This document shows, piece after piece, positions 9,032 to 16,889 of a stretch of DNA of 37,346 nt. The stretch is taken from NCBI GenBank assembly GCA_017515205.1, contig JAFWHN010000003.1, positions 1 through 37,346 of the forward strand, written 5' to 3'. This stretch comes from Candidatus Saccharimonadota bacterium (GTDB taxonomy: Bacteria > Patescibacteriota > Saccharimonadia > Saccharimonadales > Saccharimonadaceae). Position 1 is the first letter of the stretch. Every line of letters begins with the position of its first letter. A model generated the notes under the pieces. It made no database searches, was not told where the DNA came from, and worked only from the letters and a program-made list of their open reading frames with translations. The translations under genes were made by a program, and so were the position numbers.

Positions 9032-9346
9032 ATGTCAAAAAACATTAACAAAATACAAAAATTAAGCATTACCAACTTCATCATCGGATTTATCATTTTA
9101 ATTGTCTCTCTCATGGTCATAAATAATGCACCAGGATATACTTTATTCGCTTGGTTTTACATTCTAGGCCCCTTTGCAATTAGTGGAGAAATTATTAACG
9201 TCATCCTTTTAGTGTCCACAATCATCAACTCAAACAAACAAAAAAATCAAACGACTCCACTCTTTATCATTATTGCAGTGCTAGGCACAGTTTTGTCATT
9301 TTCCCCATTCATTTATATCGCAAAACAAATCATATTTTACTCGTAA
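9032..9346 (+). CDS. Small membrane protein with about three transmembrane segments
   Basis: A protein of 104 residues that I do not recognise. Hydrophobic segments cover about residues 14-31 (FIIGFIILIVSLMVI), 38-62 and 76-102, with a short polar loop NSNKQKNQTTP between the last two. No catalytic or binding motif is visible. The ATG lies 6 bases after a TGCTATAAT promoter and has no Shine-Dalgarno sequence, so it is read from its own leaderless transcript directly behind the tRNA-Pro cluster. Its last 10 bases overlap the 3' end of the convergent helicase gene. It could resemble DUF4190-like small membrane proteins, but that is a weak guess. Confidence 0.75.
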   Translation: MSKNINKIQKLSITNFIIGFIILIVSLMVINNAPGYTLFAWFYILGPFAISGEIINVILLVSTIINSNKQKNQTTPLFIIIAVLGTVLSFSPFIYIAKQIIFYS

Positions 9347-11343
9347 ATTGGCAAATTGTCATCTGGAAACGGATCAAAATCCGAATCGGAAAAATCTTCA
9401 GTAAAATCTTTAAACCCATCTCCATCTTCATCTTTATAGCCTAAAGATCCATACGGATTATATCCTAGTTCCGTCAGAAATCTTGATGGCATATTATAAT
9501 TCCGCGACCCATACGAGTATCTCGACGCCGCATAAGTCAAAAATAGTTTTTTCATCGCGCGGGTCATCCCTACATACGCCAAACGTCTTTCTTCCTCCAT
9601 TTCCTCTTCTTTTTCGGCCGCTCTACTACCCGGGAAAAGCCCCTCTTCCATTCCCACAATAAACACCACTGGAAATTCCAAACCCTTTGCCGCGTGTAGA
9701 GTCAAAAGCGTCACCGAATTTTTCGCCGTCGTCTCGTCCGCCGACGACATCAAACTCGCATCCGCCAAAAACTCTTCTAAACTATTATATTCCGCTGCTT
9801 GTGTACCTAGGACTTCCAAATTTCGCATCCGCTCTTCACTACTCGGCGTGCCGTCATCCGTAAGTGCCTTAAAATCAAAATACTCCACCACGCGTCTTAC
9901 AATTTCACCCGGATTATCATCCAACTTTACCGATTTCAAAAAACCAATTAATCTAAATAGCCCATTTTTTGCTTTTGACGAACTCAAAACTTCTGGAAGG
10001 TCTGGATCCATCAGTGGCCTCTCACCAGAAATCGCATCTAGTCCCGCCAAAACCTTCGCAAGCGAAACTTCACCCACACCAGAAAGCACATTACTAAACA
10101 CCCGCGTGAGGCTCACTTTATCGCGCTGATTCACTACCAATCGCAGAATCGCCAGCACATCTTTTACTTCCTTCCGATCATAAAATCTCACCCCGCCCAC
10201 GATCTTATACGGAATCTGCATATTCATAAACGCTTTTTCAAACGCATACGACTGCGCGTTCGTCCGATAGAGAACCGCAAAATCTGCTAAATCCGGAAAT
10301 TCGCTTTTTAAATTCAAAATTTTGAGCGCTACAAAATTTGCCTCTGCATTTTCATCCTGGAGTGATTCAATATCCACCGGCTCACCTTTTTCGGCCTCTG
10401 TATATAAAGTTTTATCGGTACGCATTTTATTTTCATTAATAATTTTTTGCGATGCCGCTAGAATATTTCCCGTCGAACGGTAATTTTGTTCTAGCTTAAT
10501 CACCTTCGCGCCCGGAAAATCTTTCTCAAAATTCAAAATATTAGTAAAATCCGCCCCCCGCCAAGAATAAATCGACTGCCAATCGTCCCCCACCACGCAA
10601 ATATTACGCTTTTCATTCACTAAAAGCCGCACAATGTTATACTGCACCACATTCGTGTCTTGATATTCATCAATCAAAATATGCTCAAATTTTTTCTGCC
10701 ACTTTCCACGAATCTCCGGAAAGTTTTTCAGAAGCGTTAATTCATATAATAATAAATCATCAAAATCGAGTGCCGCCGCTTTCTTTTTTTCCTCTTCATA
10801 ACGATAAAAAATCTTCGCAATTTTCTTCTGATTAGGATAAAAAGCATCTGCTTCATATTCCTCTGGACCTTTGCCTTGATTTTTCTCGTTCGAGATAATC
10901 GCCTGAATCGATTTGGGCTTCAAGCTTTTATCGTCCGTAAACCTCAGTTCTTTCATAATTCGTCGCACTAAAGAAATCTGGTCATCTATATCATAAATTA
11001 CAAAATTCCGATCTAAATTAAGGGCCTCTGCCTCCTGTCGCAAAATCTTCACTGCAATTCCATGAAACGTACCCATATAAGGCATAAATGACCGTGATGG
11101 CTCATCAGACGTATCTTGTAATATTTTCCATAGCCGCCGTCGCATCTCATTCGCTGCCTTATTAGTGAAAGTTACTGCCAAGATATTTGATGGTTTTACA
11201 CCGTGCGCAATCAAATTTGCAATTCTATAGGTTAAAGTTCGCGTTTTCCCCGATCCCGCTCCCGCTAAAATCAACACCGGCCCTTCCAAACATTCCGCCG
11301 CCTCTTTTTGCGCCTCATTCAAGCCATCTGTAATCTCATTCAT
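9337..11343 (-). CDS. uvrD: UvrD/PcrA-type superfamily 1 DNA helicase
   Basis: A 3'-5' helicase for DNA repair and replication-fork upkeep. Walker A GAGSGKT is at residues 28-34, motif II reads DEYQDTN, and motifs GDDWQSIYSWRGAD, QNYRSTGNIL, LLTLHAAKGLEF and EERRLAYVGMTRA are all present. The length (668) is slightly short for PcrA, and the end is acidic (EDFSDSDFDPFPDDN) rather than carrying a recognisable RNA polymerase-binding tail. The ATG at 11343 sits 6 bases after a TGCTATAAT box lying in the short gap behind murA, so it has its own leaderless transcript. UvrD, PcrA and Rep are hard to tell apart here. Confidence 0.95.
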   Translation of the reverse strand: MNEITDGLNEAQKEAAECLEGPVLILAGAGSGKTRTLTYRIANLIAHGVKPSNILAVTFTNKAANEMRRRLWKILQDTSDEPSRSFMPYMGTFHGIAVKILRQEAEALNLDRNFVIYDIDDQISLVRRIMKELRFTDDKSLKPKSIQAIISNEKNQGKGPEEYEADAFYPNQKKIAKIFYRYEEEKKKAAALDFDDLLLYELTLLKNFPEIRGKWQKKFEHILIDEYQDTNVVQYNIVRLLVNEKRNICVVGDDWQSIYSWRGADFTNILNFEKDFPGAKVIKLEQNYRSTGNILAASQKIINENKMRTDKTLYTEAEKGEPVDIESLQDENAEANFVALKILNLKSEFPDLADFAVLYRTNAQSYAFEKAFMNMQIPYKIVGGVRFYDRKEVKDVLAILRLVVNQRDKVSLTRVFSNVLSGVGEVSLAKVLAGLDAISGERPLMDPDLPEVLSSSKAKNGLFRLIGFLKSVKLDDNPGEIVRRVVEYFDFKALTDDGTPSSEERMRNLEVLGTQAAEYNSLEEFLADASLMSSADETTAKNSVTLLTLHAAKGLEFPVVFIVGMEEGLFPGSRAAEKEEEMEEERRLAYVGMTRAMKKLFLTYAASRYSYGSRNYNMPSRFLTELGYNPYGSLGYKDEDGDGFKDFTEDFSDSDFDPFPDDNLPIYE

Positions 11344-11349
11344 TATTTT

Positions 11350-11358
11350 ATTATAGCA
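11350..11358 (-). promoter_or_regulatory. uvrD leaderless-type promoter
   Basis: TGCTATAAT is followed by 6 bases and the ATG. The box occupies the 18-base gap between the murA stop and the helicase start. A TTGACC-like -35 lies 15 bases upstream, inside the end of murA. Confidence 0.7.
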
Positions 11359-11361
11359 AAA

Positions 11362-12912
11362 TTAAATTCCGGTCAACGGTTCAATATCTGCCCCCAGGTG
11401 TCGCAGTCTCGCTGCAAAATCCTGATAACCACGGTTAATCGGATACACATTACGTAAAATCGACTTCCCTGGCGCCGCCAGCATCCCAATCAGAATCACC
11501 ACTGCCGGCCGAAGCGCTTGTGGCGCCACTAGTTCCGCCGATCGCCAATTCGTCGGTCCTTCAATATAAACTCGATGCGCATCAAGAAGTTCCACCTTCA
11601 CATTCAAATTCGAAAGTTCCGTCGCATACACCGCCCGATTTTCAAACACCCAGTCATGAATTAAGGTTCTGCCTTCCGCCACCGCTGCAATCACGGTGAA
11701 AAATGGTAAGTTATCAATGTTAAGCCCCGGAAACGGCATCGGGTGAATCTTATCTGCCGGTGCTACCAATTTAGATTTTTTTACAGTCAAATCTACTAGT
11801 CGCGTTCGTCCATTCGCCGACAAATACTCCGGTGTCTTCTCAAATTTTGCATTCATATTCTTTAAAACTTCTAGCTCAATTTCCAAAAACTCAATTGGCG
11901 CCCGAAGAATCGTAATTTCAGAATTTGTCACTAGAGCTGCCGCAATAAAGCTCATCGCCTCAATTGGATCCTCTGAAATTGTATATTCTACATTAGTGCT
12001 ATGGCGTGATTTACCACGCACCACCAATTTAGTCGTCCCCACTCCTTCAATCTTAACGCCCAGTTTTTCCAAAAAGAAACAAAGATCTTGAACCATATAA
12101 TTCGGCGACGCACCTACAATTGTAGTTCTGCCCGAGCTCATCGCCGCCGCCATCAGCACATTCTCAGTCACTGTATCACCACGTTCAGACAGTACGATAT
12201 AACGGTCTTCTTTGCTCTTCAAAACTTTCTGGTCAACTTCCACTTCATAAAAACCGCTATTACTTGCCGCATCCACTTTAAGGCCAAACGAAGCTAAAGC
12301 TTTCAAATGCGGCTCCACGGTCCGTACGCCCAATGAACATCCACCAGCATAAGGTAACGTAAACTTTTTATAACGAAAAAGAAGTGGGCCTAAAAACATA
12401 ATAATCGAACGCGTTTTTCTGGCTGCATCAATATTTAATTCATCTAATTTTAATTCACGTGGTGATATAATTTCTAGGTCTCGATGCCGATTCATCCAGT
12501 GACATCTCACGCCAATTGACTCCAAAACTTCAATGATTCTAAACACTTCTTCAATTCGTGCCACCCGATGTAAAACTGTCTTTCCAGTATTTAAAAGCGC
12601 CGCACAAAGTAACCCAACTGCCGCATTTTTTGAAGTATTTACTGTAATTTCACCCGTCAATTCCTTGCCACCACGAATCATAAAACTCTGCGAGACTGAG
12701 TCATTTATAGAGAGAATTTGCGTACCAAATACCTCCGACATCTTTTTCACCATCTCAAGCGAAATATTTTGCCCACCTTTTTCAATCCGGTGAATCGCCG
12801 ACTGACTAGTCCCTACTGCCTGAGCCAATTCACCCTGTGTCCAACCCTTTTCTGTCCGCAGTTGTTCTACAGTTTCACCAATCACCTGCTGATAAGTTTT
12901 CATCTTCTTCAT
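11362..12912 (-). CDS. murA: MurA-like enolpyruvyltransferase with N-terminal XRE helix-turn-helix
   Basis: An EPSP-synthase-fold protein of the MurA family, which adds enolpyruvate to UDP-GlcNAc in peptidoglycan synthesis. Residues ~13-63 form an XRE helix-turn-helix (WTQGELAQAVGTSQSAIHRIEKG); the MurA part starts near residue 76 (SKNAAVG substrate loop). The catalytic cysteine is Cys192 in GGCSLGVRTVEPHL. The Asp of the FPTD motif is kept (PGLNID), as are ENR and RGYQ near the end. Odd: the Asp of the usual TDLRA motif (Asp369 in E. coli) is Ala here (PQALRPA). I chose ATG 12912, 7 bases after TGATATAAT; a longer reading from 12963 would run through the promoter. It is either a MurA with a DNA-binding domain or a regulator derived from MurA. 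Confidence 0.9.
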   Translation of the reverse strand: MKKMKTYQQVIGETVEQLRTEKGWTQGELAQAVGTSQSAIHRIEKGGQNISLEMVKKMSEVFGTQILSINDSVSQSFMIRGGKELTGEITVNTSKNAAVGLLCAALLNTGKTVLHRVARIEEVFRIIEVLESIGVRCHWMNRHRDLEIISPRELKLDELNIDAARKTRSIIMFLGPLLFRYKKFTLPYAGGCSLGVRTVEPHLKALASFGLKVDAASNSGFYEVEVDQKVLKSKEDRYIVLSERGDTVTENVLMAAAMSSGRTTIVGASPNYMVQDLCFFLEKLGVKIEGVGTTKLVVRGKSRHSTNVEYTISEDPIEAMSFIAAALVTNSEITILRAPIEFLEIELEVLKNMNAKFEKTPEYLSANGRTRLVDLTVKKSKLVAPADKIHPMPFPGLNIDNLPFFTVIAAVAEGRTLIHDWVFENRAVYATELSNLNVKVELLDAHRVYIEGPTNWRSAELVAPQALRPAVVILIGMLAAPGKSILRNVYPINRGYQDFAARLRHLGADIEPLTGI

Positions 12913-12919
12913 ACAAAAA

Positions 12920-12947
12920 ATTATATCACAGCATGAATATTTGTAAA
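12920..12947 (-). promoter_or_regulatory. murA leaderless-type promoter
   Basis: TTTACA, a 16-base spacer, then TGA-TATAAT, ending 7 bases before the ATG at 12912. It is divergent from the pgk promoter about 45 bases away. The helix-turn-helix of this MurA could in principle act here (inference). Confidence 0.75.
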
Positions 12948-12968
12948 GCAAAAAATCACCCAAAAATG

Positions 12969-12977
12969 TGCTAAAAT
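12969..12977 (+). promoter_or_regulatory. pgk leaderless-type promoter
   Basis: TGCTAAAAT ends 6 bases before the ATG at 12984. No Shine-Dalgarno sequence is present. Confidence 0.7.
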
Positions 12978-12983
12978 AAAACT

Positions 12984-14042
12984 ATGAAAACAATTAAAGA
13001 TATAGATGTTAAAGATAAAATAATTCTAGTCCGCGTAGACTACAATGTACCAGTTAAAGACGGTAAAGTCGTAAACGATCTCCGTATTCGCGCCAGCTTG
13101 CCCACTATTAATTATCTTCTGGAACACGGCGCTAAAAGAATAATTCTTATTTCTCATCTCGGCCGGCCCGAAGGCAAATTTGCTCCTGAATTCACTCTCC
13201 AACCAGCAGTCAACGCTTTACAAAAAATCATGCCCGAACAAACAATTGGGTTTTATCCTCTACCTAATAAAAATGATGCAAAGACAATCCCAATTCCAGA
13301 TTACGTCAAAATCGCCCTACTGGAAAACCTCCGCACTAACCCAGATGAAGAAGAAAATGACCAAAATTTCATCAAAAATGTTGTACATTCTGTCAACGCA
13401 GACATTTACGTTCAAGACGGCTTCGCTGTTACTCACCGTGCCCATGCCTCAACTGATGCTATTAAAAATGTTCTACCTGTCTACGCTGGTCTTTTAGTAG
13501 AAAAAGAAATCAATAATTTGAAAAAAATTATCGAAAATCCCGAAAAACCTCTTCTCGTTATCATTGGCGGCGCCAAAGTTGACGACAAGCAACCGTTAAT
13601 TGACAAGTTTTCCAAAATTGCCGATCAGATTTTCGTGGGTGGTAAAATTGCCAGTGAAGGTTACCAAACCAAAGATGCCAAAATCATCGTCGCAGATGAT
13701 TTCGACGAAAATTCTGCCGGCGAAAAACTCGACATCGGTCCTCTATCCACCACCAAATTATCTGACCTCATCACTGATGCCAAAACCATCATTTGGAATG
13801 GCCTACTTGGTTATGCCGAAGATCCCGCCTATGCTACTGCCTCCACCATCACCGCTGAAATGCTTGGTGAAAAAGAAAATGCTACTACTGTCATCTGTGG
13901 TGGCGATACTACCGGATTCGTCGAAAACCTCATGAAAGACCATAAAAACTTAAACTATTCACTAGTCTCCACTGGCGGTGGAGCCGCACTAGAATTTCTC
14001 CTCGGCAAACCAATGCCAGGACTTGAAGCTATAGCTTCCTAA
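12984..14042 (+). CDS. pgk: Phosphoglycerate kinase, shortened
   Basis: Transfers phosphate from 1,3-bisphosphoglycerate to ADP in glycolysis. Family motifs are clear: VRVDYNVPVKDG and SHLGRPEG (substrate site), DGFAVTHRAHAS, GGAKVDDK (nucleotide site), LDIGP, WNGLLGYAEDP and STGGGAALEFLLGKPMPGLEA. It has 352 residues against about 390-400 usually. The loss is in the C-terminal domain: after VGGKIASEGY the stretch that normally leads through GKSLVEED and the following helix to VVVADEF is cut to a few residues (QTKDAKIIVADDF). It is divergent from murA, and its stop lies 3 bases from the stop of convergent pyk. Confidence 0.96.
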   Translation: MKTIKDIDVKDKIILVRVDYNVPVKDGKVVNDLRIRASLPTINYLLEHGAKRIILISHLGRPEGKFAPEFTLQPAVNALQKIMPEQTIGFYPLPNKNDAKTIPIPDYVKIALLENLRTNPDEEENDQNFIKNVVHSVNADIYVQDGFAVTHRAHASTDAIKNVLPVYAGLLVEKEINNLKKIIENPEKPLLVIIGGAKVDDKQPLIDKFSKIADQIFVGGKIASEGYQTKDAKIIVADDFDENSAGEKLDIGPLSTTKLSDLITDAKTIIWNGLLGYAEDPAYATASTITAEMLGEKENATTVICGGDTTGFVENLMKDHKNLNYSLVSTGGGAALEFLLGKPMPGLEAIAS

Positions 14043-14045
14043 TGA

Positions 14046-15476
14046 TTAAATCTTCCTAATTTTAATCGTATCGGTACCGACCTTGTTGTCTTTTCCAGAC
14101 ACTATCACTGCCGTTAGGTCTTTTTCGCCTTCTTTAGTCAACAAATATCCAGATTCTTTTAACTCTTGTCCAAGTTTATAACCAGAATTTCGTTCATATG
14201 GCCTCATAAAAGCTGAATTGGCATATATGAGTGCCAATTGGTTTGCCACTCTCGCATTAAACGTCACTGTCACAATCGGCAAATTCGGTCTTTCACCTGC
14301 CATCTTCATCGCCGTTGCACCAGTCGCCGTCTGACAAATCAATATATCCGCATCGATATCCTCAGCTAACCTTGCTGCTGCACTCGAAATCGCATCATAT
14401 ATGCCTAACTTCCTTACATCCTTTTCGATCGGTGCCATCCGCGAATGATTTTGTGTGAACAAAATCACCTTTTTCATTTCCTTAACTGTTTCTAATGGAT
14501 ATTTACCATTTGCCGTTTCATCCGAAAGCATCACGGCATCTGCGCCTTGCACCACTGCAGTCGCTACATCCGAAACCTCCGCCCGCGTTGGCTCTGGCTC
14601 ATCTACCATTGAAGCCATCATCTGCGTCGCCACGATACAAAGTTTCGCATGTTTTCGGCAAAGTGAAATCAACTTTCGCTGCACGATTGGCACAACTTCC
14701 GCACCGGCCTCCACTGCCATATCTCCTCGCGCCACCATAATACCATCCGACGCTTCTACGATATCTTCTAACTTCTTCTCACTTTCGATCGCCTTCTTAG
14801 TCTCTATTTTCGCAATGACTTTGGCCGTCGAACCATACGACAAAAGCAACTGTTTTAATTTAGTGATATCATTCGCACTTTGCACAAACGAAAGTGATAC
14901 GTAATCATAATCACAATTTGCCCCGTATTCAATATCCGCCAAATCTTTTGGTGTCAAAATATCGCCGCCAAAATCTGTATCCGGCAAATTTAGACCTTTC
15001 TTCGACATCACAAAGCCGTCATTCAAAATCTTTACTTTAATCGCTGTGCCAGACACTATTTCCATAACTTCAGACTTAATCTTACCATCAAACAAGAATA
15101 TCGGCTCGCCCACTGTCACCTTTTCCGCCAAATTATACTGCACTGGCACTGTCAATCCACCATCATGCTCAAATTCTTTTGACTCCAAAATCAGTTCATC
15201 ACCAGTTTTTAAATCCAAATGATTGTCTTTCAACATACCCAAACGAATTTTTGGACCTTGCAAATCCTGTAAAATTGCCACTGAACGACCCTTTTTTGCT
15301 GCCGCTTCTCGAATCCATTTAATCTGTTGATCACGTTCTTCATTTGAGCCATGCGAACAATTTAGTCTACAACCATTCACACCAGCCATAATTATTGATT
15401 CAATCATTTCCGCCGAATTCGTCGCTGGCCCTATCGTTGCTAAAATTTTTGTTCGTTTAAAAAGTCTACTACTCAT
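14046..15476 (-). CDS. pyk: Pyruvate kinase
   Basis: Converts phosphoenolpyruvate and ADP to pyruvate and ATP, the last glycolytic step. Motifs: TKILATIGPA and NCSHG near the start, LQDLQGPKIRLG, VIAKIETKKAIE (with the catalytic Lys), MVARGDMAVEAG, and the signature region TQMMASMVDEPEPTRAEVSD. The C-terminal domain (about 355-476) is normal, giving 476 residues. ATG 15476 is 6 bases after TGG-TAAAAT and lacks a Shine-Dalgarno sequence. With pgk next door, ATP-forming steps of lower glycolysis are clustered, though the two genes face each other and have no visible terminator between them. Confidence 0.97.
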   Translation of the reverse strand: MSSRLFKRTKILATIGPATNSAEMIESIIMAGVNGCRLNCSHGSNEERDQQIKWIREAAAKKGRSVAILQDLQGPKIRLGMLKDNHLDLKTGDELILESKEFEHDGGLTVPVQYNLAEKVTVGEPIFLFDGKIKSEVMEIVSGTAIKVKILNDGFVMSKKGLNLPDTDFGGDILTPKDLADIEYGANCDYDYVSLSFVQSANDITKLKQLLLSYGSTAKVIAKIETKKAIESEKKLEDIVEASDGIMVARGDMAVEAGAEVVPIVQRKLISLCRKHAKLCIVATQMMASMVDEPEPTRAEVSDVATAVVQGADAVMLSDETANGKYPLETVKEMKKVILFTQNHSRMAPIEKDVRKLGIYDAISSAAARLAEDIDADILICQTATGATAMKMAGERPNLPIVTVTFNARVANQLALIYANSAFMRPYERNSGYKLGQELKESGYLLTKEGEKDLTAVIVSGKDNKVGTDTIKIRKI

Positions 15477-15482
15477 GATTAT

Positions 15483-15491
15483 ATTTTACCA
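15483..15491 (-). promoter_or_regulatory. pyk leaderless-type promoter
   Basis: TGGTAAAAT on the minus strand ends 6 bases before the pyk ATG. It is back to back with the promoter of the gene at 15521. Confidence 0.7.
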
Positions 15492-15505
15492 TAACCGCCA
15501 TAATA

Positions 15506-15514
15506 TGATAATAT
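15506..15514 (+). promoter_or_regulatory. Leaderless-type promoter of the gene at 15521
   Basis: TGATAATAT ends 6 bases before the ATG. An overlapping TATAAT at 15512-15517 is an alternative but would leave only 3 bases. Confidence 0.65.
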
Positions 15515-15520
15515 AATACT

Positions 15521-16018
15521 ATGACAAAAGTAAAAGCTAAACCAAAAGCAAGTGCAAGAGCAAGTGCAAAATCACGCCAAAAAAATCGCACGAAAAGCGC
15601 ATCTTCTTCTTTCTCGGTTCGAAAGCTCGTTTTGTCAATCATTCTCGTTGTCATGGTAATAATCATTATTTCCACTTTTTATGCTTTTTTCTTTACCAAA
15701 GAACAAAAAATTAAATCCAGTCTTTCTGCACTAGCTAGCGATTATTATGAAAACTATTTTTACGAAAACATGGTTAACTCCGAAGAATTCAAAAAAATAA
15801 ACAACACTGAAACTGCACTTTCCAAATATCACGACAAAGGCCTAACGCCAATTTCCTTAAATAACTTATTGCTATCTAACGACCAAAAAAATTACGAAAA
15901 ATATCACTTCCTTACCGATTATTGCGACGAAGAAAAAACTACTGTTATCTTTTATCCTGACCCACCGTACAAACGCACGTCATATCACACCGAATACACC
16001 TACACTTGCAATTTCTAA
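15521..16018 (+). CDS. Single-pass membrane protein with very basic N-terminus
   Basis: 165 residues, family not recognised. Residues 1-34 are rich in Lys, Arg, Ala and Ser (KAKPKASARASAKSRQKNR), then one transmembrane segment (about 35-60, LVLSIILVVMVIIIISTFYAFFF), then an outward domain of about 105 residues. The basic side should stay in the cytoplasm and might touch nucleic acid or lipid head groups. The outer domain ends in two cysteines (DYCDEE and YTCNF) that could pair. It is read from a leaderless promoter divergent from pyk and lies just before tRNA-Glu. The layout recalls small secretion or pilin-like anchored proteins, but nothing decides this. Confidence 0.75.
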   Translation: MTKVKAKPKASARASAKSRQKNRTKSASSSFSVRKLVLSIILVVMVIIIISTFYAFFFTKEQKIKSSLSALASDYYENYFYENMVNSEEFKKINNTETALSKYHDKGLTPISLNNLLLSNDQKNYEKYHFLTDYCDEEKTTVIFYPDPPYKRTSYHTEYTYTCNF

Positions 16019-16024
16019 CCTTTT

Positions 16025-16033
16025 TGTTATAAT
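16025..16033 (+). promoter_or_regulatory. tRNA-Glu promoter, extended -10
   Basis: TGTTATAAT lies 32 bases before the mature tRNA-Glu 5' end. Confidence 0.6.
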
Positions 16034-16065
16034 ATAAAAGCTAGTTCTCTAGCGTTTAACAAACT

Positions 16066-16140
16066 GGCCTCATAGTATAATGGTTAGTACAACGGGTTTT
16101 CATCCCGTCAATGTGGGTTCAATTCCCGCTGAGGTCACCA
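16066..16140 (+). tRNA. tRNA-Glu (anticodon TTC)
   Basis: The acceptor stem is GGCCTCA/TGAGGTC with one G-T pair. The anticodon stem ACGGG/CCCGT encloses TTTTCAT, giving TTC. The T loop is TTCAATT and CCA is encoded. Confidence 0.97.
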
Positions 16141-16144
16141 AAAA

Positions 16145-16164
16145 GCCCTCAAGGGCTATTTTTC
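16145..16164. terminator. Bidirectional terminator after tRNA-Glu
   Basis: AGCCCT-CA-AGGGCT flanked by AAAAA on one side and ATTTTT on the other. It can stop the tRNA transcript and the minus-strand operon that ends at 16170. Confidence 0.85.
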
Positions 16165-16169
16165 TATTA

Positions 16170-16889
16170 TTATCCTTCATCACAAATCACATCTGTCGAA
16201 TTTTCACTATAATTAATCGTGTATTCTGATAATTTAATCGGCGTGCTTTCAAGATAATCCGTCGCCATCTTTTTAAACTTTTCAGAATCACAGACCGAAA
16301 CAATCACATCAATCGTCTTATTAGCTTCGTCCCCTTCTATATGTATATCTGGCGCAGCATCTTCATACTGAGACTTCACGACATATGGCAAGTACAAACC
16401 AAGCGAATAAGTACTATTATAAGAACCGTGGCAAATAGTCTCTGGGTACTTCATTTTACTTTGTGGTGGGCAATCCACCACCACTTCATACACCACGCTC
16501 TTATCTTTAGACCAACCTGTCGAAATTGTATATGTCTGTTTCAATGAATCAATATCTACTATAAAATTTACACTCACAGATCCATCTTCGTTTTCCGTTT
16601 CTTGATACGTCCCTTCGCGAATTACTATATCATCTATGTTGTTTGAATCTACGCCAGGCAAACTACTAGAAACAAGTGTCCAAATATTATCAGCCACAAA
16701 ATCTTTAGCATTATTAGGAATACTGGCTTCTTCTTCTGTTTTGTTATCCTCTATGGAAGCATATTGCCTTGGTGCTAAGAAAAACTGTAGAACCGATACC
16801 AAAATAGCAATAATTACTATCTGTAATATTGCAGCAATGCCAATTTTTTGATTTTTTGATAAATTATTAAGTAAATTTTTAAACATCAC
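16170..16889 (-). CDS. Membrane-anchored exported protein, last gene of the hydrolase operon
   Basis: 239 residues, not recognised. One N-terminal transmembrane segment (about 18-40, IAAILQIVIIAILVSVLQFFL) anchors an extracytoplasmic domain with four cysteines (VVDCPP, ETICHG, VSVCDS, VICDEG) that could form two disulfides. The start overlaps the stop of the upstream hydrolase by ATGA, so translation is coupled and the two products are probably made in fixed ratio. It may hold, inhibit or assist the wall hydrolase, but there is no direct evidence. A bidirectional terminator follows. Confidence 0.8.
   Translation of the reverse strand: MMFKNLLNNLSKNQKIGIAAILQIVIIAILVSVLQFFLAPRQYASIEDNKTEEEASIPNNAKDFVADNIWTLVSSSLPGVDSNNIDDIVIREGTYQETENEDGSVSVNFIVDIDSLKQTYTISTGWSKDKSVVYEVVVDCPPQSKMKYPETICHGSYNSTYSLGLYLPYVVKSQYEDAAPDIHIEGDEANKTIDVIVSVCDSEKFKKMATDYLESTPIKLSEYTINYSENSTDVICDEG

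Noticed and set aside
12913-12963. Longer murA start giving 17 extra residues
   Set aside because: This part holds the TGATATAAT box and the -35 of murA itself, and the extra residues resemble nothing.
14455-14904. 149-codon plus-strand frame inside pyk
   Set aside because: Antisense to a well-conserved enzyme, no promoter or ribosome site, serine-rich low-complexity product typical of shadow frames.
15469-15675. Minus-strand open frame opposite the gene at 15521
   Set aside because: It is a shadow of the basic repeat-rich coding sequence; it covers two divergent promoters and has no ribosome site.
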